This document shows, one piece after another, positions 26,105-34,123 of a stretch of 64,000 bases of DNA. The notes beneath the pieces were generated by a model, which was given only the letters and a program-made list of their open reading frames with translations, was not told the origin of the DNA and ran no database searches. Each line of letters starts with the position of its first letter. Position 1 is the first letter of the stretch. A program made the translations under genes and the position numbers. The DNA is from JAVBOW01 sp031550125 (GTDB lineage Bacteria; Bacteroidota; Bacteroidia; Bacteroidales; Rikenellaceae): assembly GCA_031550125.1 (NCBI GenBank), contig JAVBOW010000027.1, positions 6,698-70,697 on the forward strand, read 5' to 3'.

Positions 26105-27099
26105 TGGACATTACGTTTTTCCACTGGAACGAAAAGATGGGACCGAGTATCGTGAAAAGCTTCAGGCCCATGATAGACCATCTTAAACTGTCGCACGACG
26201 TCCGCGAACTGAGGGTGCCTTACGAGGGGTCTAACCCGGTCAAAATGTTCAAGAACATAATGTTCGTGCGGCGCAACCGCAGCCGCCGCGGCATCAACCA
26301 CGTCACCGGCGACATACACTATTGTATCCTCGGGCTTATAGGCTCCCATTCCGTACTTACCATCCATGACGATTACGCCGTGTCGCACGCCCGCCGCGGC
26401 CCGTTGGACGTGGCTTTCAAGTGGATATTCTGGCTGTGGCTGCCCATAAAGGCAGCAGACAGGGTGGTATGCATCTCAGAGGCCACCAAAGAGAAGATAG
26501 ACGGCCTGGTGCGTAATAAAAAGACCGTGGTGATAGCCAACCATGCCCTCGACGGCAGTTTCAGGTTTGTCCGGCGCGAATTCGACGCCGTCGATCCGAC
26601 TGTGCTGCAGGTGGGTACATTCAAAAATAAGAATCTGGAAACCACCATTCGCGCCCTCGCCGGGTTGAAATGCAGGCTTAGGGTGATAAAGAAGATGACT
26701 GAAAGCCAGCGCGACTTAGCCCGGGCCGAAGGAGTGAACTACACGAATATTTACGACCTTACGAACGAGCAGGTGGCCCTGGAATACGCCGGGGCGGACA
26801 TAATAGCCTTTCCTTCCACTTACGAGGGTTTCGGGTTGCCGATAATAGAAGGCCAGGCCACCGGGCGCGTGGTGATAACCACCGACCGCGCCCCCATGAA
26901 CGACGTTTCCGGCGGGGCGGCGGTCCTGCTGGCCGATCCGCTGGATGCGGCGGAAATGAGAAGGGCCATAGACGCGGTGATATCAGACAAAGCGCTTCGC
27001 GACGGTTTGGTGGCACAAGGCCTGCAAAACGTCAAACGGTTTACGGCCGAGGCGGCGGCGCAGAAATACCTGTCGCTTTATGAAGATCTGATAGGGTAG
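26104..27099 (+). CDS. Glycosyltransferase family 4
   Basis: 331 residues. The ATG at 26104 overlaps the upstream TAA by one base and starts on the first beta strand (MDITFFHWNEKMG); a longer in-frame form starts deep inside the preceding gene and is rejected. The domain linker is VLQVGTFKNKNLETTIRAL, and the donor signature is YEGFGLPIIEGQATGRVV near residue 239. The N-terminal domain is shorter than in typical GT4 enzymes. It is the last gene of the second polysaccharide block. Confidence 0.87.
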   Translation: MDITFFHWNEKMGPSIVKSFRPMIDHLKLSHDVRELRVPYEGSNPVKMFKNIMFVRRNRSRRGINHVTGDIHYCILGLIGSHSVLTIHDDYAVSHARRGPLDVAFKWIFWLWLPIKAADRVVCISEATKEKIDGLVRNKKTVVIANHALDGSFRFVRREFDAVDPTVLQVGTFKNKNLETTIRALAGLKCRLRVIKKMTESQRDLARAEGVNYTNIYDLTNEQVALEYAGADIIAFPSTYEGFGLPIIEGQATGRVVITTDRAPMNDVSGGAAVLLADPLDAAEMRRAIDAVISDKALRDGLVAQGLQNVKRFTAEAAAQKYLSLYEDLIG

Positions 27100-27158
27100 G
27101 CCGCCTCTCCCTTTTTTATGACGGCGAGCGCCATTTGGCACGTTGTGTGTTAGAATTG

Positions 27159-27269
27159 GTTTAGAAACCGTTTAAATTTTCTTATCGAAGTTACTTGGGA
27201 GTCCAAAGAGCTTCAAAGAACGATGACGAGAATTTTTAAACGGATTCAAAGTTCATCCAACTTCTAAAC
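27159..27269 (+). promoter_or_regulatory. Inverted repeat in the leader of the Pro-rich protein gene
   Basis: GTTTAGAA (27159-27166) pairs with TTCTAAAC (27262-27269), and CCGTTTAAA (27168-27176) pairs with TTTAAACGG (27235-27243), giving nested helices that close a loop of about 58 bases. No TAnnTTTG box is evident nearby. The 182-base gap at 27100-27281 holds nothing else I can name. The structure may be an mRNA leader fold, an operator or a small repeat. Confidence 0.4.
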
Positions 27270-27281
27270 ACGATTGCCGTT

Positions 27282-28040
27282 ATGCTTCTGAAATTAAAGA
27301 CTGCAGGCACATTGCTTACCGCCATTGCGGTTGTTGCCGTAATAGCGTCGGTCCCTGTCGGCGAAATATCGGCGCAACGCAGAGTCCATTATGTCCCTTC
27401 TCGTCCGGTTCGCCCCGTTCCTGCTCCACGACCAGTGCCGCGTCCGGTGCCTCCGCCCGCGCCGCGCCCCGTTCCTTACCCCTATCCCGTTCCTCGTCCG
27501 GTTCCCTATCCTGTGCCGCGCCCTGTGCCGGTGATCGTACCCGTGCCTGTGCATCCCTACTATTGGCATCCTTTCGTGCCGTATTCCTGGGGGCCTTACT
27601 GGCATCCGGTCGGCTTCGTCGTGGCCACGCTTACGACGGCGGCCATAATCATAACCATTGCCGACGCGACATACCATTACGACAACGGCGAATTCTATTC
27701 GCAGAACAACACCGGCGACTATGTAGTGGTACCCGCCCCTGCAGGCGCAGTGGTGCCGTCGATACCCAAAGACGCGGTAAAGGTGGAGGTTAACGGCGAG
27801 AAGTACTGGTACTACGGCGGCGTGTTCTACGCCAAACACCCATCGTCGAGCTATGTGGTGGTAACTCCGCCAGCAGGTGCCACGGTGGACAAATTGCCCG
27901 ACGGAGCCGTTGAAAAGACGGTGAACGGACAGAAATACATGTATTACGACGGAACGTACTACCAGCCAGTGTCGGAAAAAGGCAAAGACGCCTACGAAGT
28001 GGCTTCGCAACCTTCTCCCGCGACGCCGGAGAAGAAATGA
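27282..28040 (+). CDS. Secreted Pro-rich protein with YY-G-x-YY repeats (DUF6515-like)
   Basis: 252 residues. A signal peptide or N-terminal anchor (about 1-31) is followed by a stretch of about 60 residues dominated by RPVP and PVPYP repeats, then a hydrophobic segment (VGFVVATLTTAAIIITIAD). The C-terminal half holds two copies of a unit of about 45 residues: a YWYYGGVFY or YMYYDGTYY strand pair plus YVVVxPPAGAxV and a VNG turn. This layout matches envelope proteins of the DUF6515 type in Bacteroidota; function is unknown. The Pro-Arg region could bind or span peptidoglycan, which is inference. A strong terminator follows. Confidence 0.7.
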   Translation: MLLKLKTAGTLLTAIAVVAVIASVPVGEISAQRRVHYVPSRPVRPVPAPRPVPRPVPPPAPRPVPYPYPVPRPVPYPVPRPVPVIVPVPVHPYYWHPFVPYSWGPYWHPVGFVVATLTTAAIIITIADATYHYDNGEFYSQNNTGDYVVVPAPAGAVVPSIPKDAVKVEVNGEKYWYYGGVFYAKHPSSSYVVVTPPAGATVDKLPDGAVEKTVNGQKYMYYDGTYYQPVSEKGKDAYEVASQPSPATPEKK

Positions 28041-28056
28041 CGGACGATGTATGACA

Positions 28057-28097
28057 GAAAGCCCGGCGGGAAAATATTTCCCGCCGGGCTTTCTTTA
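28057..28097. terminator. Bidirectional terminator
   Basis: A 17-bp perfect stem (28057-28073 with 28077-28093) rich in GCCCGGCGGG lies between the convergent Pro-rich protein and lpd genes. Confidence 0.8.
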
Positions 28098-28124
28098 GCG
28101 GCGTTTAGGCGTTGTCTCGGCCTG

Positions 28125-29486
28125 TCACCACAGCCTGAAGGCTGTGTCGCGGAATATCTCCGAAACCGTGGGGTGGGGGAAGACCACCTTTTCGAGGTCC
28201 TGCACGGTTAGCCCGCGCTCTATGGCCAGGCATGCGCTGTGGATTATCTCGCTGGCCGGATTTCCGAGCATGTGGACGCCTATTATCCTGCCCGACGCTT
28301 TGTCCGTCATTACTTTGCACGATCCGTTAACCCCTTCGTTCTCCGATACGAACCGGCCCGAAAAGGCCATGGGCAACACCGCCACGTTATATTCGATGCC
28401 TTTGTCGCGCGCCGCCTCTTCGGTTATCCCGGCCCCGGCTATTTCGGGGTTGGTGTAAACCACGCCGGGGATCATGTCGTAACGCATGCGGTCGTCGCCG
28501 CCGGCAATTGTCTCTACGGCAACCACCGCCTCGCGCGAGGCGGTGTGGGCGTAAAGCGAAAAACCCGTGACATCGCCCGCCGCGTAGAGGCCCGGAACGT
28601 TGGTACGCATGCGTTCGTCCGTCTTTATGCCTCCTTTTACCATCTCCACCCCGAGGGTTTCCAGCCCGAATCCCGATGTGACAGGTTTGCGTCCCACGCT
28701 TATCAGCACTTTTTCACCCTCGACCATCCCTTCGGCTCCATCGGGACCGGCGAAAAATACCTTATTGCCGTCGATGCGCGTCACGCGGCTCTGCATTATG
28801 AATTTCACGCCGCGTTTCGCATAGATATCCTTCAACGCCTCGGCCTGCTGGGCGTCCATGCCGTTGAGTATTCCCGGCATCATCTCTATGACGGTAACCT
28901 CGCTGCCCAGCGAATTGAAGAGACTGGCAAACTCCACGCCTATTACTCCGCCGCCTATGACGACAAGCGAGGCCGGCTGTTCTTTTATCAGGAGTATTTC
29001 TTTGTTGGTAAGTACTTTGTCTCCCGCTTCGGCTATGCCTGGGATGGGCGGCACGAACGTCTCCGACCCCGTGCAAACCAGCAGGTTCCTGGCCGTAAAA
29101 CTTTCTCCGTTGCACTCAATGACGAAAACTTCGCCTTCGCGTCCTTTTATCATGGCCGCGCCTTTTGTGACAGTTACGCCGCTTTCCCTCATGGCCATGT
29201 TAACGCCTCCCACGAGCCTGCGGACGACGCGGTTCTTGCGGTCCATCATTTTGGCCAGATCGGCCGTCACGCCTTCGGTTTTTATGCCGTATGGCGCGCT
29301 GTGTTTGGCCGTATCGTATACTTTTGCGCTGTAAAGCAGCGTTTTGGTAGGTATGCATCCTTCGTTAAGGCACACCCCCCCGAGTTCTGTTTTTTCGAAG
29401 AGCGTGACGCTAAGGCCTTTAGTCGCAGCGCGTTCGGCGGCTATGTAACCGGCGGGGCCGCCCCCGATAATTGCTAAGTCTATCAT
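28125..29486 (-). CDS. lpdA: Dihydrolipoamide dehydrogenase
   Basis: 453 residues, a FAD/NAD flavoprotein that reoxidises dihydrolipoyl groups of 2-oxoacid dehydrogenase or glycine cleavage complexes. The N-terminal FAD site is IIGGGPAGYIAAERAATKG; the redox disulfide is GGVCLNEGCIPTKTLL; the NAD domain has VVIGGGVIGVEFASLFNSLG; the second FAD contact is LYAAGDVTGFSLYAHTASREA; and the catalytic His is in FPHPTVSEIF. All active residues are present and the length is typical. No lipoyl-domain or E1/E2 gene is adjacent, so the complex it serves lies elsewhere. Confidence 0.93.
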   Translation of the reverse strand: MIDLAIIGGGPAGYIAAERAATKGLSVTLFEKTELGGVCLNEGCIPTKTLLYSAKVYDTAKHSAPYGIKTEGVTADLAKMMDRKNRVVRRLVGGVNMAMRESGVTVTKGAAMIKGREGEVFVIECNGESFTARNLLVCTGSETFVPPIPGIAEAGDKVLTNKEILLIKEQPASLVVIGGGVIGVEFASLFNSLGSEVTVIEMMPGILNGMDAQQAEALKDIYAKRGVKFIMQSRVTRIDGNKVFFAGPDGAEGMVEGEKVLISVGRKPVTSGFGLETLGVEMVKGGIKTDERMRTNVPGLYAAGDVTGFSLYAHTASREAVVAVETIAGGDDRMRYDMIPGVVYTNPEIAGAGITEEAARDKGIEYNVAVLPMAFSGRFVSENEGVNGSCKVMTDKASGRIIGVHMLGNPASEIIHSACLAIERGLTVQDLEKVVFPHPTVSEIFRDTAFRLW

Positions 29487-29507
29487 GGTTCAGGTCTGTT
29501 TATTTTA

Positions 29508-29515
29508 CAAATATA
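29508..29515 (-). promoter_or_regulatory. -7 box of lpdA
   Basis: Reads TATATTTG on the minus strand, 22 bases before the lpdA ATG. It lies two bases from the opposite-strand box of kdsD. Confidence 0.6.
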
Positions 29516-29517
29516 AT

Positions 29518-29525
29518 TAACTTTG
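29518..29525 (+). promoter_or_regulatory. -7 box of the kdsD operon
   Basis: TAACTTTG matches TAnnTTTG, 19 bases before the ATG at 29544. Confidence 0.62.
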
Positions 29526-29543
29526 CAGGAAATTAAAATAACT

Positions 29544-30515
29544 ATGGACCGCATCAAACAGTATGCCATAGAAACGATTAACACCGAGGCTGAAGCCGTA
29601 GCCAACCTTACGGCCCGTATAACGGACGATTTTACGGGTGCCGTACAGGCCATCCTGGCCTGCACGGGCAAAGTCATAGTAACAGGTATGGGTAAATCTG
29701 GCCTGATAGCCCGCAAGATAGCCGCTACCCTGGCCAGTACCGGCACGCCGTCTTTCTTCCTGCATCCGGGAGAGGCATATCACGGCGACCTCGGTATGAT
29801 CTCATCCAACGACGTGGTGCTGGCCATAACAAACTCCGGCCAGACGGACGAGATATTAAAGTTGATACCTTTCCTCGAACACCGCGGCAATATAATAATC
29901 GGCATGACGGGCAATCCGGCATCGACTTTGGCCCGACATTCGCATTATCACCTGAATGTCGCGGTGGAGCGTGAGGCGTGTCCGATGAACATGGCCCCCA
30001 CATGCTCCACCACGGCCGCGCTGGTAATGGGCGACGCATTGGCCGTGGCGCTCATTAACGAGCGGGGTTTCAAGGCCGAGGATTTTGCGGTGTTCCATCC
30101 GGGCGGCACTCTCGGACGCAGGTTGCTGACTAAGGTTGGCGATGTGATGCGGAGCGATAATCTGCCGCTGGTGCCGAACGATATGCCGCTGGGACAGGTG
30201 ATAATAGTTATCAGCGACGCGCGCATGGGAATAGCCGTAGTGACTGATAATGAAGGAAATATGGAGGGAGTGATTACCGACGGCGACGTGCGTCGAGCCA
30301 TGGCCCGATATAAACAGGATTTCTTCAATATACGCGCATCGGAGGTCATGTCGCGCAATCCCAAGACCATCAGGGCCGACGAACGGGTGGTGGTGGCGGA
30401 GGATATGATGCGCAGCCACAAGATCCACTCCATAGTGGTGGTTGGCGACGATGGCAAACCGTCGGGCATAGTGGAATATTTTAACGTGTCGCTTACGGGC
30501 GAATTGTTGCGATAA
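29544..30515 (+). CDS. kdsD: D-arabinose 5-phosphate isomerase (KdsD/KpsF family)
   Basis: 323 residues. It interconverts ribulose 5-phosphate and arabinose 5-phosphate, the first step toward Kdo of LPS. A SIS domain (about 30-165) shows VIVTGMGKSGLIARKIAATLASTG and the VLAITNSGQTDE loop; the PMNMAPTCSTTAALVMGD segment is characteristic of KdsD. Two CBS domains follow (about 205-323). The ATG at 29544 is preferred over an in-frame TTG at 29523, which lies inside the -7 box. The next gene overlaps by one base. Confidence 0.93.
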   Translation: MDRIKQYAIETINTEAEAVANLTARITDDFTGAVQAILACTGKVIVTGMGKSGLIARKIAATLASTGTPSFFLHPGEAYHGDLGMISSNDVVLAITNSGQTDEILKLIPFLEHRGNIIIGMTGNPASTLARHSHYHLNVAVEREACPMNMAPTCSTTAALVMGDALAVALINERGFKAEDFAVFHPGGTLGRRLLTKVGDVMRSDNLPLVPNDMPLGQVIIVISDARMGIAVVTDNEGNMEGVITDGDVRRAMARYKQDFFNIRASEVMSRNPKTIRADERVVVAEDMMRSHKIHSIVVVGDDGKPSGIVEYFNVSLTGELLR

Positions 30516-30997
30516 TGGACAGGAAATTACTTTTCGTTTGCCTCGGGAATATCTGCCGCTCTCCGGCGGCCGAAGGCATCATGCAGTCGATCGTGGCCGG
30601 CGAGGGCTTGCAGGACGAAATAGAGGTCGATTCCGCCGGCACTTACGGCGGACACGCGGGCGAGAGGGCCGACGCGCGCATGCGTCAGGCGGCCTCGAAA
30701 CGCGGTTACGACCTTACGAGCCGCTCGCGCCGCATGGAAGAGACGGATTTCGACCGTTTCGACATGATAGTCGTAATGGACGATTCGAACTACGAGCGAG
30801 TCCACCGCATGGCCCCTTCGCCAGAGGCCGCCAGGAAGATTTATCGCATGACGGAATTTTGCCGCCGCCATCCCGGAGCCGACCACATTCCCGATCCCTA
30901 TTACGAAGGCGCGCAGGGTTTCGAGCGTGTCCTCGACCTGTTGGAAGACGCTTGCGGGGGGCTCTTGGAATTCATTAAAGATCAACGGCGGCCGTAA
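30515..30997 (+). CDS. Low-molecular-weight protein-tyrosine phosphatase
   Basis: 160 residues. The P-loop CLGNICRS (Cys9, Arg15) lies at the N-terminus and the general-acid loop IPDPYYEG near residue 128, so the enzyme should be active. Members of this family, such as Wzb, dephosphorylate BY-kinases of the Wzc type and so control capsule export; others act on small phosphoesters. No other tyrosine phosphatase is seen in the window, so the Wzc-like kinase about 15 kb upstream is a reasonable but unproven partner. Co-transcription with kdsD is implied by the one-base overlap. Confidence 0.92.
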   Translation: MDRKLLFVCLGNICRSPAAEGIMQSIVAGEGLQDEIEVDSAGTYGGHAGERADARMRQAASKRGYDLTSRSRRMEETDFDRFDMIVVMDDSNYERVHRMAPSPEAARKIYRMTEFCRRHPGADHIPDPYYEGAQGFERVLDLLEDACGGLLEFIKDQRRP

Positions 30998-31016
30998 TGT
31001 CTACGGCCGTTTTTTA
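30989..31016 (+). terminator. Intrinsic terminator of the kdsD operon
   Basis: CGGCCGTA (30989-30996) pairs with TACGGCCG (31002-31009), followed by six T. The stem overlaps the phosphatase stop codon. Confidence 0.8.
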
Positions 31017-31090
31017 TAAAGAAAAGAATGTATTTCGGATTTAATTTCCGATATTTGTAATTCGTATTGAATTTTAAATTTAAAACCAAA

Positions 31091-32488
31091 ATGTCTACCG
31101 GAAGAAGAATCAGGATAGCAGACCTGCTGAAAATGGCCCCGCAAGGCCAGGCCGTGACCGTTAAGGGTTGGGTGAGAACCAAACGCGGAAACAAAAACGT
31201 GGCTTTCATAGCCATTGGCGACGGTTCTACCATAAACAACATACAGGTTGTTGCCGATGTGGCTGCGTTCGACGAGGAACTTCTGAAAAACATAACCACA
31301 GGGGCCTGCTTGCGCGTGGAAGGCGCATTGGTCGAGTCTGTGGGTTCAGGCCAGGGCGTAGAGGTTCAGGCCCGGGAAATAGAGATCTACGGCGTGGCCG
31401 ATCCGGAAACGTACCCGTTGCAGAAAAAAGGGCATTCACTCGAATTCCTGCGCGATATAGCCTACCTGCGTCCCCGCACCAATACCTTCGGCGCGGTGCT
31501 GAGGATACGCCACGCCATGGCGTATGCCATACATAAATATTTCAACGACAGAGGTTTTTATTATTTACATACCCCGATAATCACTGCCTCGGACGCTGAG
31601 GGTGCAGGACAGATGTTCTCGGTCACAACGTTCGACATAGCCAATCCTCCCCGCACCGAAAGCGGCGAAGTGGATTATTCTCAGGATTTTTTCGGCAAGC
31701 ACAGCAGCCTCACCGTCTCAGGGCAACTGGAGGGCGAACTGGGCGCTTTGGCCCTTTCGCAGATATACACTTTCGGCCCCACGTTCCGCGCCGAAAACTC
31801 CAACACGCCCCGCCACCTGGCCGAATTCTGGATGATAGAACCCGAGATGGCCTTCTATGAGCTTGAGGACAATATGGATCTTGCGGAAGACTTTCTCAAG
31901 TTCCTGATAACCTATGCGCTGGAAAATTGCCGCGAAGATCTCGACTTCCTTGCCAAAATGTACGACGAGGAGCTTGTGGAACGCCTGGAATTTGTTGTAA
32001 AGAACGCGTTCGTAAGGCTCGATTACTCCGAGGGCATAAAGATACTGGAGCAAAGCGGGCAAAAGTTCGAGTTCCCTGTAAGTTGGGGGCTTGATCTGCA
32101 GAGCGAACACGAGCGTTACCTGGTCGAAAAACATTTCAAAAAACCGGTCATACTTATAAACTATCCACGCGAGATAAAGGCTTTTTACATGAAACTCAAC
32201 GACGACGGGAAGACGGTACGCGCAATGGACGTCCTGTTCCCGAAGATCGGGGAGATAATCGGCGGATCGCAGCGCGAGGAGAATTACGAGAAACTGCTCG
32301 GGAAAGTACGCGATCAGGGTATCCCCGAGAAGGACGTCTGGTGGTATCTCGACACGCGCCGTTACGGCACCGCGCCACACAGCGGCTTCGGCCTCGGCTT
32401 CGAACGCCTGTTGCTGTTCGTGACCGGCATGGCCAACATCCGCGACGTAATACCTTTCCCGCGTACACCTAAAAACGCCGAGTTCTGA
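31091..32488 (+). CDS. asnS: Asparagine--tRNA ligase
   Basis: 465 residues of a class IIb aminoacyl-tRNA synthetase. The N-terminal OB-fold anticodon-binding domain (VTVKGWVRTKRGNKNVAFI) is followed by the catalytic core, with motif 2 (FRAENSNTPRHLAEFWMIEPE, near residue 238) and motif 3 (GFGLGFERLLLFVTG, near the C-terminus). SNTPRHLAEFWM is diagnostic of AsnRS over AspRS. The ATG at 31091 is preferred over the upstream TTG. It is followed after 44 bases by rpoN. Confidence 0.95.
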   Translation: MSTGRRIRIADLLKMAPQGQAVTVKGWVRTKRGNKNVAFIAIGDGSTINNIQVVADVAAFDEELLKNITTGACLRVEGALVESVGSGQGVEVQAREIEIYGVADPETYPLQKKGHSLEFLRDIAYLRPRTNTFGAVLRIRHAMAYAIHKYFNDRGFYYLHTPIITASDAEGAGQMFSVTTFDIANPPRTESGEVDYSQDFFGKHSSLTVSGQLEGELGALALSQIYTFGPTFRAENSNTPRHLAEFWMIEPEMAFYELEDNMDLAEDFLKFLITYALENCREDLDFLAKMYDEELVERLEFVVKNAFVRLDYSEGIKILEQSGQKFEFPVSWGLDLQSEHERYLVEKHFKKPVILINYPREIKAFYMKLNDDGKTVRAMDVLFPKIGEIIGGSQREENYEKLLGKVRDQGIPEKDVWWYLDTRRYGTAPHSGFGLGFERLLLFVTGMANIRDVIPFPRTPKNAEF

Positions 32489-32532
32489 CGCATCGGCGGT
32501 ATTATCATTATGTAGAATAAAATAATATAGTT

Positions 32533-33957
32533 ATGTCAGGAATAAGTCAGAAACAATCGCAGAAGCTTATACAAAAGCTGTCGCCGCAGCAGATTCAGAT
32601 GATAAAACTCCTGGAACTGCCTGCAATGCAACTGGAGGCGCACATAAAAAAGGAGATAGAGGAAAATCCAATCCTCGAAGAGGAAGAGAGGCAGGACGAG
32701 ACCGGAGAGGAGAAAAAAGAGGATATTTCCATGGAGGAGTACCTGCGTGAGGACGATACGCCGAGCTACAAGTACAAGGCCAACAACTACTCCAAAGACG
32801 ACCAACTCTACCAGGCGCCCATATCGTCGGGCCGCTCGATGCACGAATACCTCGAGGAGCAATTGGGCTACAAATCGCTGTCGGAGCGCGACGCGCTTAT
32901 AGCCGGTTACCTTGTAGGCAGCATAGACGACGACGGTTATTTGCACCGCGGCCTGGAATCCATCACGGACGATATAGCTTTCAATCTTGGAATTGAAGTG
33001 TCGGTGGCCGATCTGGAGCGCGTACTGAAGGTCATACATACGTTGGAGCCGGTAGGCGTGGGGTCGCGCAACCTGCGCGAATGCCTGTTGTTGCAACTTG
33101 ATTCCCATGACTCGTTATCCAAAGCGTCGAGACTGGCCCGCAAGATAATCGATCAGCATTTCGACGTGTTCTCAAAGAAGCATTACGAGAAGATAATGTC
33201 GCGTATGGGGATTACCGAAGATGAATTCCGCAGTGCGATAGAGGTCATAACCAGCCTGTCGCCCAAGCCGGGCAACCTTTACAACGACGGGTCGAACGAT
33301 GTGGAACCGTACATAATCCCCGATTTCATCCTCAACTACCAGAACGGTAAATTCGAACTCAGCCTGAACTCGTATAACGTCCCCGACATAAGGGTTAACA
33401 AACGCTATGTGGAGATGATACGCGAGATGGCTGCCCGCTCGGGCGCAGCCGAGTCGGATAAAGAAGCGATGCAGTTCGTAAAGAACAAGATCGATTCGGC
33501 AAAGTGGTTCATATCGGCCATCAAGCAGCGCCACGATACGCTGCTGTTCACGATGCAGGAGATACTCGACTACCAGAAGGAATATTTCGAGGACGGCGAT
33601 CAAAGCAAGCTGCACCCGATGATCCTCAAAGATATAGCCGATCGTACCGGCCTCGACGTGTCTACCATATCGAGAGTGGTCAACAGTAAATACATACAGA
33701 CCCATTTCGGCATATTGTCCCTCAAACAGCTTTTCTCAGAAGCAATGCAAACGGAAAGCGGCGAGGAGGTTTCGTCATACGAGATAAAACAGATCCTTAC
33801 CGACTGCATAGAGAACGAGGATAAGCGCAGACCCCTTACCGACGAACAGCTGATGGATATCCTTAACGAAAGAGGATACCTGATAGCCCGCCGCACCGTG
33901 GCCAAATACCGCGAGATGCTCGGAATTTCGGTGGCTCGCCTACGCAAACAGCTGTAG
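32533..33957 (+). CDS. rpoN: RNA polymerase sigma-54 factor
   Basis: 474 residues. Region I is Gln- and Leu-rich (QKLSPQQIQMIKLLELPAMQLE), region II is acidic (EEEERQDETGEEKKED), and the core-binding domain follows. The C-terminal region holds a helix-turn-helix (ADRTGLDVSTISRVVNSKYIQT) and the RpoN box ARRTVAKYRE for recognition of -24 promoters. Sigma-54 needs an AAA+ enhancer-binding activator; none is encoded in the window. An intrinsic terminator ends the gene. Confidence 0.95.
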   Translation: MSGISQKQSQKLIQKLSPQQIQMIKLLELPAMQLEAHIKKEIEENPILEEEERQDETGEEKKEDISMEEYLREDDTPSYKYKANNYSKDDQLYQAPISSGRSMHEYLEEQLGYKSLSERDALIAGYLVGSIDDDGYLHRGLESITDDIAFNLGIEVSVADLERVLKVIHTLEPVGVGSRNLRECLLLQLDSHDSLSKASRLARKIIDQHFDVFSKKHYEKIMSRMGITEDEFRSAIEVITSLSPKPGNLYNDGSNDVEPYIIPDFILNYQNGKFELSLNSYNVPDIRVNKRYVEMIREMAARSGAAESDKEAMQFVKNKIDSAKWFISAIKQRHDTLLFTMQEILDYQKEYFEDGDQSKLHPMILKDIADRTGLDVSTISRVVNSKYIQTHFGILSLKQLFSEAMQTESGEEVSSYEIKQILTDCIENEDKRRPLTDEQLMDILNERGYLIARRTVAKYREMLGISVARLRKQL

Positions 33958-33983
33958 GGTGGGAGGCTGTTCCAAATTTTTTG

Positions 33984-34015
33984 AACGCGGATGTCCTAAG
34001 GCATCCGCGTTTTTG
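33984..34015 (+). terminator. Intrinsic terminator of rpoN
   Basis: AACGCGGATG (33984-33993) pairs with CATCCGCGTT (34002-34011), followed by a T run. Confidence 0.85.
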
Positions 34016-34095
34016 AGGTAAAATACCCTACATATGGTTATGTGTAGATCGAAATATCACTATTTAAAGTTATTTTCCATAGACGCGGGCCGACA

Positions 34096-34103
34096 TACCT
34101 TCG
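34096..34103 (+). promoter_or_regulatory. Possible -7 box of the porin gene
   Basis: TACCTTCG differs from TAnnTTTG by one base and lies 20 bases before the ATG at 34124. This is weak evidence. Confidence 0.3.
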
Positions 34104-34123
34104 CATCGTCAATTTACAAAACA

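Noticed and set aside
28239..29477. 412-codon open frame antisense to lpdA
   Set aside because: Shadow of lpdA; no domain recognised.
31050..31057. GATATTTG as promoter box of asnS
   Set aside because: It lacks the TA of TAnnTTTG, so it is not listed as a feature.
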